Shown piece after piece: positions 1-7,811 of a DNA stretch of 8,509 bases. The notes below the pieces were generated by a model that worked only from the letters and a program-made list of their open reading frames with translations, was not told the DNA's origin and searched no databases. Origin of the DNA: Candidatus Atribacteria bacterium (lineage in GTDB: Bacteria > Atribacterota > JALVIU01); contig JALVIU010000312.1 in NCBI GenBank assembly GCA_027028665.1, forward strand, positions 1 to 8,509, in the 5' to 3' direction. A program made the position numbers and the translations under genes. The stretch's first letter is position 1. Every line of letters starts with the position of its first letter.

Positions 1-614
1 TAAATGAAGCAATTCATCGAGTAGAAAATAGGGGAATAGTATTTATAGATGAGATAGATAAAATTGCTGTCACAGGAAAAGGCTCGGGGCCAGATGTTTC
101 ACGTACAGGGGTTCAAAGGGACATACTACCTATTATTGAAGGTTCTACTATTATGACAAAACATGGACCTGTGAAGACAGACCATATACTCTTTATCGCA
201 GCAGGGGCATTTCATATGTCAAAACCTTCTGATTTGATCCCTGAACTTCAAGGAAGATTTCCTATTCGAGTAGAATTAAAACATCTTGAAAAAGAAGATT
301 TAAAGAGGATTCTTAAGGAGCCAAAAAATTCACTTCTAAAACAATATAAAGCACTTCTTGCTACAGAGGATGTAGATATTCAATTTACAGATGATGGTAT
401 AGATAAGATTGCAGAAATTGCTTATAGAGTGAATGAGGAAGCGGAGGATATAGGTGCCAGAAGGCTATATACTGTAATGGAAAAAATACTTGAAGATGTA
501 TCATTTTATGCTACAAAGTATAGAGGACAAACTGTTACAATAGATGCAGAGTATGTAGAAAGGAAATTAGAGGATATACTGAAGAAGGAAGATTTAAGTA
601 GATATATCTTATAA
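1..614 (+). CDS. hslU: HslU, ATPase subunit of the HslUV protease (5' partial)
   Basis: C-terminal 203 residues of the AAA+ unfoldase that feeds substrates to the HslV (ClpQ) peptidase in the cytoplasm. The reading frame is open from base 3 and extends upstream of the window, so the ATG at 153 is internal and not the start. In the visible part I see the Walker B motif [10 protein letters not shown] (visible residues 11-20), the HslU-typical segment [18 protein letters not shown] just after it, the sensor-1 region [10 protein letters not shown] (61-70), the arginine-finger region [12 protein letters not shown] (81-92) and the sensor-2 motif IGARRL (150-155). The protein ends in EDLSRYIL, very close to the E. 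coli HslU tail EDLSRFIL, which in the family inserts into HslV to activate it, so the 3' end is intact. The Walker A motif and the I domain lie upstream. hslV is probably just upstream as in most genomes (inference). Confidence 0.96.
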   Translation, partial: NEAIHRVENRGIVFIDEIDKIAVTGKGSGPDVSRTGVQRDILPIIEGSTIMTKHGPVKTDHILFIAAGAFHMSKPSDLIPELQGRFPIRVELKHLEKEDLKRILKEPKNSLLKQYKALLATEDVDIQFTDDGIDKIAEIAYRVNEEAEDIGARRLYTVMEKILEDVSFYATKYRGQTVTIDAEYVERKLEDILKKEDLSRYIL

Positions 615-630
615 ATAATTTTAAAATTAC

Positions 631-659
631 TTGATTACAAAAAAGGTTTATGATATACT
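631..659 (+). promoter_or_regulatory. Sigma-A/sigma-70 type promoter of the rpsB operon
   Basis: The -35 box is TTGATT (631-636), followed by a 17-base spacer and the -10 box TATACT (654-659). The spacer contains TG at 651-652, giving an extended -10 (TGATATACT). The bases upstream of the -35 box (about 611-630) are almost pure A/T and could act as an UP element. Transcription should begin near 666, leaving a leader of about 43 bases before the rpsB start. That leader shows no obvious folded S2-binding structure. Read from sequence only. Confidence 0.8.
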
Positions 660-693
660 TTAAAATGATTTTGTTTCAAAAAAGTTAAATAAG

Positions 694-702
694 AGGAGGT
701 GA
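694..702 (+). promoter_or_regulatory. Strong Shine-Dalgarno site that fixes the TTG start of rpsB
   Basis: AGGAGGTGA is a full-length match to the usual anti-Shine-Dalgarno end of bacterial 16S rRNA. It ends six bases before the TTG at 709, a good distance. The next in-frame ATG (724) would be 21 bases away, so the TTG is the better start. Confidence 0.85.
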
Positions 703-708
703 CTTTAT

Positions 709-1539
709 TTGTCAGTTGTTAGTATGAAGCAGTTACTTGAAGCAGGTGTACATTTTGGACATCAAACTAAAAGATGGAATCCCAAGATGAAGCCTTATAT
801 TTTTGCAAGTAGGAATGGTATTTACATTATTGATCTACAGAAGACCGTGAAGATGGCAAATGAAGCTTATGAATTTGTAAGGGATTTGGCTGCAAAAGGG
901 GGGAAAATTCTTTTCGTAGGCACAAAGAAACAAGCTCAGGAGACTATTGAGAGAGAGGCCAAGAATTGTGGTATGTTCTACATGAACCAGAGATGGCTTG
1001 GTGGTACACTTACCAACTTTTCTACCATTAAGAAGAGGATTCAGAGGCTAAAAGAACTTGAGAGAATGGAAGAAGAGGGTGTATTCGAGGTGCTTCCAAA
1101 AAAGGAAGTAATAAAGCTTAAAAAGGAGTACTCGAAGCTTAAAAAGTATTTAGATGGTATAAGGGATATGGATGATCTTCCAGATGCTCTCTATGTTGTG
1201 GATCCAAAAAGGGAATACATCGCTGTTGCAGAGGCAAATAAGCTTGATATTCCAGTGGTTGCTATTGTAGACACAAATTGTGACCCGGACCTTATTGACT
1301 ATCCTATCCCTGGAAATGATGATGCGATAAGGGCTGTTGCACTTCTTACAAATATAATATCAACTGCAGTTATTGAAGGTAAGAGAATTGGTGGAATAGA
1401 GGAAGAAGTAAAGGCTCAGGAGGAAAAAGAGAAAGAAATAGTCGAAGAAGTAGAAGCTGTAGAATCAGAAGATGAAAAAAATACATCAGAGAAAACTCCA
1501 GAGAGCGAATATATTGACGAAGTGATAGAAGAAATATAA
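709..1539 (+). CDS. rpsB: Small ribosomal subunit protein S2 (uS2)
   Basis: Protein of the small ribosomal subunit, bound at the junction of head and body near S1 and the mRNA exit region. The TTG start is supported by a near-perfect Shine-Dalgarno site and by the N-terminus [20 protein letters not shown], which lines up with MATVSMRDML...AGVHFGHQT of E. coli. Family signatures are [20 protein letters not shown] (12-31), FVGTKKQAQ (69-77), [12 protein letters not shown] (93-104), PDALYVVDP (158-166) and the segment [20 protein letters not shown] (181-200). The body ends near residue 229. Residues 231-276 form a tail with 21 acidic residues out of 46, making the protein (276 aa) longer than E. 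coli S2 (about 240 aa). First gene of the operon, 21 bases before tsf, as in most bacteria. Confidence 0.97.
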   Translation: MSVVSMKQLLEAGVHFGHQTKRWNPKMKPYIFASRNGIYIIDLQKTVKMANEAYEFVRDLAAKGGKILFVGTKKQAQETIEREAKNCGMFYMNQRWLGGTLTNFSTIKKRIQRLKELERMEEEGVFEVLPKKEVIKLKKEYSKLKKYLDGIRDMDDLPDALYVVDPKREYIAVAEANKLDIPVVAIVDTNCDPDLIDYPIPGNDDAIRAVALLTNIISTAVIEGKRIGGIEEEVKAQEEKEKEIVEEVEAVESEDEKNTSEKTPESEYIDEVIEEI

Positions 1540-1560
1540 TGGAAATGGAGGAGTTATGAT

Positions 1561-2884
<1,324 letters not shown>

Positions 2885-2889
2885 TATAG

Positions 2890-3447
2890 GTGGTACTTGA
2901 AAGGATCTATAAAGAAACTGAAGAAAAAATGAAAAAGAGCTTAGAGATATTCAAAGAAGAACTTGCAAAAATTAGGGCAGGAGTTGCATCACCTGCTATC
3001 TTAGATGTCGTAAAAGTGGAATACTACGGGGAAGAAATGCCTGTTAAGCAACTTGCTACTATTTCTGTACCAGAGCCTCGGCTTATAGTTATTCAACCAT
3101 GGGATAAAAATTCTCTTCCTGAAATAGAAAAGGCTATCTGGAGAGCAAATTTAGGTTTAAATCCTTCAAATGATGGGTCAATAATAAGAATTCATATTCC
3201 AGAGCTCACAGATGAAAGACGAAAAGAGCTTGTAAAACTTGTAAAAACTGAGGCAGAACATGCAAAAGTGAGCGTGAGAAATGTTCGCAGAGAAGCTATA
3301 GAAAAGCTTCGTAAAGCAAAAAAAGATAGTAAAATTACAGAAGATGATGAAAGAAAAGGAGAAGAAAAGATCCAAAAAATAACAGATAAGTATATAGAAG
3401 AAGTAAGTAAGATTGCAGAGGCAAAAGAAGAAGAGATTAATAAATGA
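2890..3447 (+). CDS. frr: Ribosome recycling factor (RRF)
   Basis: Splits post-termination ribosomes together with EF-G in the cytoplasm. The 185-residue length is exactly typical. The protein is a three-helix bundle (domain I) with an inserted beta/alpha domain II. Conserved blocks seen are EELAKIRAGVASPAILD (23-39), VEYYGEEMPVKQLA (43-56), IEKAIWRANLGLNPSNDG (79-96), IPELTDERRKELVK (103-116) and the arginine-rich VSVRNVRREA of helix I (near 127-136), followed by DDERKGEEKIQKITDKYI. The GTG start at 2890 has GGTGA (2880-2884) five bases upstream, overlapping the pyrH stop codon. Its TGA stop overlaps the uppS ATG (ATGA at 3444-3447), so uppS translation is probably coupled to it. Confidence 0.97.
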   Translation: MVLERIYKETEEKMKKSLEIFKEELAKIRAGVASPAILDVVKVEYYGEEMPVKQLATISVPEPRLIVIQPWDKNSLPEIEKAIWRANLGLNPSNDGSIIRIHIPELTDERRKELVKLVKTEAEHAKVSVRNVRREAIEKLRKAKKDSKITEDDERKGEEKIQKITDKYIEEVSKIAEAKEEEINK

Positions 3448-4166
3448 TAGATAATAAAAAGTTTTCAAATCTTCCTTCTCATGTAGCCATCATAATGGAT
3501 GGGAATGGGAGGTGGGCTAAGCTTAGAGGGCTAAATAGATTTTTTGGGCATGAAGAAGGCGTGAAAAGGGTAAGAGAGATTGTAAAAACCTCTATAGAAG
3601 TAGGTGTCAATACTCTTACCCTTTATTCTTTTTCTACAGAAAATTGGAAAAGGCCTGAAAAAGAGGTAAGATTTTTACTTTCCCTTTTTAAAAATGTGTT
3701 TCAAAACGAGATTAATGATTTAAAAGATAAAGAGGTAAGGGTAAGAGTATTGGGAAGAAGAGATGAGAGAGTTGAGCCTATATTAAAGGAAATAGAACTT
3801 TTAGAGAGAGAAACTCAATATGGAAAAAAATTAGATTTAAATATTGCATTAAATTATGGAGGAAGGGCAGAGATTGTAGATGCAATAAAAAAGATACTTA
3901 TGGAGAAAAAGTATAACCCAGAAGATATAAATGAAGATATTATATATAAATATCTTTATTTCCCCAATATGCCAGACCCTGATCTTGTGATAAGAACTGG
4001 AGGGGAAATAAGAATTAGCAACTTTCTTCTTTGGGAGATCGCATACTCTGAGCTCTGGTTTACAGAGACCCTCTGGCCTGATTTTGGGAGAGAAGAATAC
4101 TTAAAGGCCCTAAAGGATTATGGTAAGAGAAAAAGAAGGTTTGGAAAAGTAGAGAATAATGCTTAG
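3444..4166 (+). CDS. uppS: Undecaprenyl diphosphate synthase (cis-prenyltransferase)
   Basis: Adds eight isopentenyl diphosphate units in cis to farnesyl diphosphate to make C55 undecaprenyl diphosphate, the lipid carrier for peptidoglycan and other wall polymers. It acts at the cytoplasmic face of the membrane. The 240 aa length is usual. Motifs are HVAIIMDGNGRWA (13-25), with Asp19 matching the catalytic Mg2+-binding Asp26 of E. coli, GLNRFFGHEEGV (29-40), LTLYSFSTENWKRP (58-71) and RTGGEIRISNF (184-194), followed by LWEIAYSELWF. These are all core signatures of the family. The ATG overlaps the frr stop by 4 bases and only a weak purine stretch precedes it, so coupling to frr is likely. It overlaps cdsA by 8 bases. 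Exact chain length cannot be read from sequence. Confidence 0.96.
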   Translation: MIDNKKFSNLPSHVAIIMDGNGRWAKLRGLNRFFGHEEGVKRVREIVKTSIEVGVNTLTLYSFSTENWKRPEKEVRFLLSLFKNVFQNEINDLKDKEVRVRVLGRRDERVEPILKEIELLERETQYGKKLDLNIALNYGGRAEIVDAIKKILMEKKYNPEDINEDIIYKYLYFPNMPDPDLVIRTGGEIRISNFLLWEIAYSELWFTETLWPDFGREEYLKALKDYGKRKRRFGKVENNA

Positions 4167-4962
4167 ACATCGTCTTCTTACCTCATTGATAGGCGTACCC
4201 CTTATTATATGTATAGTATACGTCGGAGGATATTATTTTTTTATTTCTCTTCTTGCAATTATCTTAATAGGTACATATGAATTTTTTAATATTATGAAAA
4301 ATAAAAGAATAGAATATTCCCTATATGGTTCTTTTATTTTAAATGCACTTATTCCCATTTTTATATTTATAGGAAAGCAGAAATTTATTCTTTTTTTAAT
4401 TATTATTTTTATTTTTTTTTCTTCTTTTTGGAAGGCCCTTATAAAGGTTGATATAAATAAACTAATCGAGAAGGTAAGCCTGGAGATATTTTCTGCATTT
4501 TACGTTTCATTGTTTCTTTCTCATTTCTTATTGATAAGGAGGCTTTCTAATGGAGCAAAGCTTGTCATTTTACTGTTGGGTATAGTATGGTTAAATGATT
4601 CCTTTGCCTATTTTGTTGGAAAGAAGTGGGGAAGGATTAGAATAAATAAACATGTGTCACCCAATAAGACAGTAGAGGGTGCAATAGGTGGATTTTTAGG
4701 GGGTGCTACCACTGCACTTATATTTGGTTATTTTTTTCACTTTAACCTTTTATTGGTCTTTCTATTGGCAATCATTGTAATAACCTTTTCTCAAATCGGA
4801 GACCTTATAGAGTCTGCATTTAAGAGAGAAGTGGGACTTAAAGATGCAGGAACTATATTACCAGGTCATGGAGGAGTGCTTGATAGGTTCGATGGGCTTA
4901 TTTATGGAGCCCCGGTTTTTTATTATCTTATTATTTTTATATTTAAAAGTTTAGGAGGTTGA
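4159..4962 (+). CDS. cdsA: Phosphatidate cytidylyltransferase (CDP-diacylglycerol synthase)
   Basis: Membrane enzyme that converts phosphatidic acid and CTP into CDP-diacylglycerol, the branch-point precursor of bacterial phospholipids. At 267 aa it has the normal length. Several hydrophobic segments are visible (about residues 8-45, 53-72, 75-90, 108-126, 133-152, 175-192, 195-214 and 250-263). The C-terminal family signature S-x-x-K-R-x4-K-D-x-G...HGG-x-x-DR-x-D is complete at residues 219-245 (SAFKREVGLKDAG, then PGHGGVLDRFD). NDSFAYFVGKKWGR (146-159) and SPNKTVEG (167-174) are further conserved blocks. The gene starts inside the end of uppS (8-base overlap), and its stop codon lies in the Shine-Dalgarno site of rseP. 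In Firmicutes dxr often follows cdsA; here rseP follows directly. Confidence 0.95.
   Translation: MLRHRLLTSLIGVPLIICIVYVGGYYFFISLLAIILIGTYEFFNIMKNKRIEYSLYGSFILNALIPIFIFIGKQKFILFLIIIFIFFSSFWKALIKVDINKLIEKVSLEIFSAFYVSLFLSHFLLIRRLSNGAKLVILLLGIVWLNDSFAYFVGKKWGRIRINKHVSPNKTVEGAIGGFLGGATTALIFGYFFHFNLLLVFLLAIIVITFSQIGDLIESAFKREVGLKDAGTILPGHGGVLDRFDGLIYGAPVFYYLIIFIFKSLGG
4953..4962 (+). promoter_or_regulatory. Shine-Dalgarno site of rseP overlapping the cdsA stop
   Basis: AGGAGGTTGA covers the last codons and TGA stop of cdsA and lies just before the TTG at 4964. It supports that TTG as the rseP start. The spacing is on the short side, but the next in-frame TTG (4994) lies too far away and would remove the part just before the HELGH motif. 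It also implies that ribosomes ending cdsA can re-initiate on rseP. Confidence 0.65.
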
Positions 4963-4963
4963 G

Positions 4964-5992
4964 TTGCTTACACTATTTGCTTTTTTATTTGTTATAGGAT
5001 TGCTGGTATTTTTTCATGAATTAGGCCATTTTCTTGTTGCAAAGTGGTCAGGTATATTGGTTTATACATTTTCTTTTGGTTTTGGCCCAAAACTCTTTGG
5101 GTTTAAATGGGGAGAGACAGAATATGTAGTATCGCTTTTGCCATTGGGAGGATATGTAAAAATGGCAGGAGAAGATAAAGAAGAAGATGAGAATGTTCCT
5201 GAAAATCGGAAATTCAATACAAAACCTATTTGGATAAGAGCCTTAATAGTAGTAGCAGGTCCTTTTATGAATTTTATCCTTGCGATAGTTATCTTTTCCC
5301 TTTTGTTTATGTCTTATGGAGTTCCTTCTGTTCAGCCTATTATAGATAAGGTGATCGAAGGTGGTCCTGCTTATATAGCAGGCATTCAGCCTGGTGATAA
5401 AATTATAGAAATTAATGGTAAAAAAGTGACCTTGCCTGAAGAAATAGCGCGCATAGTAAATGAAAGTCTGGGCAAAAAACTTAAGATTACTGTAGAGAGA
5501 AATGGAAAACATCTAACTTTTGAAGTAACTCCTATATGGGACAATGAACTTAAAAGGGCAAGACTCTTTATTCTTTTTAAAGTGGTAGTGGAAAGGTATC
5601 CATTTATTCCTGCTGTAAAAAAGGGAATCTATACCACATTTATAATACTTCAACTTATTATAGTAGGATTATGGAAGATTATTACAGGAAGTGCGCCTCT
5701 TGAGGTAGCAGGACCTTTGGGTATAGCTCAGATGGCAGGTGAGGCTGCAAAATCTGGATGGGTAAACCTTCTTAATTTCTCAGCCCTTCTGAGTGTATAT
5801 ATTGGATTCTTAAACCTTTTACCATTACCTGTACTGGATGGAGGAGTGCTTTTACTTTTAGGTATTGAAAAATTAAGAGGTAAGCCCCTTGAAAAGGAGA
5901 AAATGCAGATAATTTATTATATAGGTATATCTATACTGCTTATACTTTTTCTATTTGGTACCTATAGTGATCTCTTAAGGATTTTTAAATAA
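4964..5992 (+). CDS. rseP: RseP/RasP-type site-2 intramembrane zinc metalloprotease
   Basis: Multi-pass membrane protease that cuts transmembrane segments, such as those of anti-sigma factors or leftover signal peptides (family role; the substrate here is unknown). The zinc-binding HELGH motif is at residues 18-22 in the first membrane segment, and the third-ligand region NLLPLPVLDGG is at 284-294. A single PDZ domain spans about 123-190, with the typical stretch AYIAGIQPGDKIIEINGK (136-153). The GPFMNF motif (99-104) starts the second membrane segment. The length of 342 aa with one PDZ domain fits the short forms of Gram-positive and thermophilic bacteria; E. coli RseP (about 450 aa) has two PDZ domains. 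The start is TTG at 4964, one base after the cdsA stop, with a strong Shine-Dalgarno site in the end of cdsA. ispG begins 4 bases after its stop. Confidence 0.95.
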   Translation: MLTLFAFLFVIGLLVFFHELGHFLVAKWSGILVYTFSFGFGPKLFGFKWGETEYVVSLLPLGGYVKMAGEDKEEDENVPENRKFNTKPIWIRALIVVAGPFMNFILAIVIFSLLFMSYGVPSVQPIIDKVIEGGPAYIAGIQPGDKIIEINGKKVTLPEEIARIVNESLGKKLKITVERNGKHLTFEVTPIWDNELKRARLFILFKVVVERYPFIPAVKKGIYTTFIILQLIIVGLWKIITGSAPLEVAGPLGIAQMAGEAAKSGWVNLLNFSALLSVYIGFLNLLPLPVLDGGVLLLLGIEKLRGKPLEKEKMQIIYYIGISILLILFLFGTYSDLLRIFK

Positions 5993-5996
5993 GTAT

Positions 5997-7058
5997 ATGT
6001 TGGTAGAGAGAAGAAAGACAAAAAAGATTCGGGTAGGAAATATATATATAGGTGGTGGGGCTCCTATAATTGTACAGTCTATGGCTAGTTTATCCCCTGT
6101 ATATATAGAAGAAGTATATAAAGAAATAAGAGAGCTAGAAGAGGTAGGATGTGAACTTATAAGAGTTGCCGTACCTGATAAAGAGTCTGCTGAAGCTCTT
6201 GGTGAATTAAAGGGGAAAATAAATATTCCCCTTGTTGCAGATATACATTTTGATTATAGGCTTGCAATATTAGCTATCGAACAGGGGGTAGATAAAATTC
6301 GCATAAATCCAGGAAATATAAAAGATAAGAATCATCTTTTGCAAATTATAAAAAGGGCAAAAGAAAGGGATATAGCCATAAGGATAGGCATAAATAGTGG
6401 ATCAATGCCTTTAGATATTGTAGATAAGCATGGAGGGGTAACTCCAGAGGCTATGGTGGATGCTGCATTGCGTTATATAGATTTCTTTGAAGCGAACGAT
6501 TTCGGAAATTTGATAATCTCCATAAAGGCATCAGATGTAATAACTACAGTAAAAGCAAATAGACTCCTGTCAGATTCTACCCATTATCCTTTGCATTTAG
6601 GTATTACAGAGGCAGGGCCATATGTAGAGGGGAGTATAAAATCTGCCATAGGTATAGGGATACTTTTAGCTGAAGGGATAGGGGACACTATAAGAGTTTC
6701 TCTTACAGCATCTCCTACTAAAGAAGTAGAAGTGGCATATAATATATTGAAATTTTTGGATATTCGGAGGAGGGGACCTGAGATTATCTCCTGTCCTACG
6801 TGTGGGAGAAAAGAGGTAGATGTAGAGAATTTAGTTGCAAGGGTATGGAATAAAGTAAAACATATAGATTTACCTATAAAAATTGCTATTATGGGTTGCC
6901 CGGTAAATGGCCCAGGGGAAGCGAAGGATGCAGATATAGGGGTTGCAGGGACAAGGGATGGATATGCTATTATATTTCGAAGAGGAAAAATATTAAAAAG
7001 GGTAAAGAGTGAAGAGGTAGAAGGTGAGATCTTGCATCTTATCGAGGGGATTGAATGA
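5997..7058 (+). CDS. ispG: (E)-4-hydroxy-3-methylbut-2-enyl diphosphate synthase
   Basis: IspG (GcpE) converts methylerythritol cyclodiphosphate (MEcPP) to HMBPP, the penultimate step of the MEP isoprenoid pathway, using a [4Fe-4S] cluster and electrons from a ferredoxin or flavodoxin. The N-terminal TIM barrel holds VQSMASLSP (26-34), LVADIHFDYRLA (79-90) and IRINPGNI (101-108). Cluster ligands are Cys266 and Cys269 in SCPTCGR (265-271) and Cys301 in MGCPVNGPGEA (299-309), with Glu308 as the probable fourth ligand. At 353 aa it is the common two-domain bacterial type without the plant-like insert. The ATG at 5997 is the first in-frame start after an upstream stop; TTG at 6000 is an alternative. 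There is no good Shine-Dalgarno site (AAGG lies 16 bases away), so translation may depend on ribosomes finishing rseP. Its product feeds the substrate pool of UppS in the same operon. Confidence 0.96.
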   Translation: MLVERRKTKKIRVGNIYIGGGAPIIVQSMASLSPVYIEEVYKEIRELEEVGCELIRVAVPDKESAEALGELKGKINIPLVADIHFDYRLAILAIEQGVDKIRINPGNIKDKNHLLQIIKRAKERDIAIRIGINSGSMPLDIVDKHGGVTPEAMVDAALRYIDFFEANDFGNLIISIKASDVITTVKANRLLSDSTHYPLHLGITEAGPYVEGSIKSAIGIGILLAEGIGDTIRVSLTASPTKEVEVAYNILKFLDIRRRGPEIISCPTCGRKEVDVENLVARVWNKVKHIDLPIKIAIMGCPVNGPGEAKDADIGVAGTRDGYAIIFRRGKILKRVKSEEVEGEILHLIEGIE

Positions 7059-7687
7059 ATATATCTGTATTAATACCTGCTTATAATGAAGAAAAGACTA
7101 TTGGAAATGTAATAGATGCTGCAAAAAGGTGCAAAATCGTAGATGAGATTATAGTTATAGATGATGGATCTAAAGACAATACCTATAAGGTTGCAAGTAA
7201 TACAGGTGTAAGGGTAATACGTTCTCCTCGAAATCTTGGAAAAGGAGGGGCCTTAAAGAAAGGAATTGAAGAATCTAAAGGGGACATTCTGGTTTTTTTA
7301 GATGCAGATCTCATAGGAATACGTCCGGAGCATATAGAGAACCTCGTAAAACCTATTATAGAAAGAGATGTAGGGATGACAGTGGGAATATTCAGAAAGG
7401 GTAGAAAAACTACAGATCTTTCTCAGTATCTTACACCTTTTCTTTCAGGTCAAAGGGCAATAAAAAGAGATTTACTTTCTAAGTTTGACAAAATTGAATT
7501 TACAAAGTATGGAATAGAAGTAGCTCTTACTATGTATGCAAAAAGGGAAAATATTAAGGTAGAATTTGTAGATCTTTATGATGTTACACATCTTATGAAA
7601 GAGGAGAAACGTGGATTAATTAAGGGTTTTTTAGAAAGATTGAAGATGTATTATCAATTATTACGACAACTCTTTGTCAGATATTAA
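7055..7687 (+). CDS. Short GT-A glycosyltransferase, family 2-like, acceptor unknown
   Basis: Likely transfers a sugar from a nucleotide donor in the cytoplasm or at the inner membrane face. The N-terminus ISVLIPAYNEEKTIG (3-17) is the classic GT-A nucleotide-binding start. IVIDDGSKDNT (33-43), the GKGGALKKGI stretch (62-71) and the metal-binding DXD motif in FLDADLI (81-87; Asp83, Asp85) follow. The YGIEVAL stretch lies near 152-158. At 210 aa there is one domain and no predicted membrane helix; the C-terminus is basic and amphipathic, which could touch the membrane. The DADLI and YGIEVAL regions recall glucosyl-3-phosphoglycerate synthases (FVDSDLI and YGVEIGL as I remember them), while short soluble enzymes of this type can also be dolichyl-phosphate-mannose synthase-like and use polyprenyl phosphate. 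I cannot choose between these. The ATG overlaps the ispG stop (ATGA), so the gene is coupled to ispG. It is the last gene before the rpoB promoter. Confidence 0.85.
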   Translation: MNISVLIPAYNEEKTIGNVIDAAKRCKIVDEIIVIDDGSKDNTYKVASNTGVRVIRSPRNLGKGGALKKGIEESKGDILVFLDADLIGIRPEHIENLVKPIIERDVGMTVGIFRKGRKTTDLSQYLTPFLSGQRAIKRDLLSKFDKIEFTKYGIEVALTMYAKRENIKVEFVDLYDVTHLMKEEKRGLIKGFLERLKMYYQLLRQLFVRY

Positions 7688-7717
7688 TTTTTTTCTTACA
7701 AAAAATAATCTTCTCTA

Positions 7718-7746
7718 TTGCAAATTGTCCTCTTTTGTGATATACT
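7718..7746 (+). promoter_or_regulatory. Sigma-A/sigma-70 type promoter of rpoB
   Basis: The -35 box TTGCAA (7718-7723), a 17-base spacer and the -10 box TATACT (7741-7746) form a strong promoter. TG at 7738-7739 makes an extended -10. The ten bases TGATATACTT are identical to those of the rpsB promoter. An A-rich stretch at 7700-7709, just upstream of the -35 box, is in the place of an UP element. Transcription should start near 7753, giving a leader of about 59 bases. The remaining part of this 124-base gap (7688-7811) holds no clear terminator. Confidence 0.8.
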
Positions 7747-7811
7747 TACCAATTGCGTATAAATTGACCTTTGAAAAATTTGTTTTTAACTTATAAGAGG
7801 GTGGTGAGTGC

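Noticed and set aside
153-614. Separate 153-residue gene starting at ATG 153
   Set aside because: The frame is open back to base 3 and encodes the HslU Walker B region, so this ATG is internal to hslU.
617-628. Perfect 12-base palindrome AATTTTAAAATT after hslU as a terminator or operator
   Set aside because: It has only A/T pairs, no loop and no following T run. It is more likely AT-rich sequence upstream of the rpsB -35 box.
660-708. S2-responsive leader structure or riboswitch before rpsB
   Set aside because: The predicted leader is about 43 bases and I find no convincing hairpin in it.
3178-3468. Reverse-strand open frame inside frr and uppS that looks like a hydrophobic peptide
   Set aside because: The Phe/Leu-rich product is what the complement of Lys/Glu-rich coding DNA gives.
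5243-5512. Reverse-strand open frame inside rseP
   Set aside because: It lies opposite the conserved PDZ region, with no signals for translation and no recognisable product.
7687-7709. T run and A run after the glycosyltransferase gene as a terminator hairpin
   Set aside because: The stem would be only A-T pairs with no G/C and no T tail after it, too weak for an intrinsic terminator.
7764-7792. Second rpoB promoter TTGACC-17-TAACTT
   Set aside because: The transcription start would fall in the rpoB Shine-Dalgarno site and the -10 box is poor; the upstream promoter is much better.
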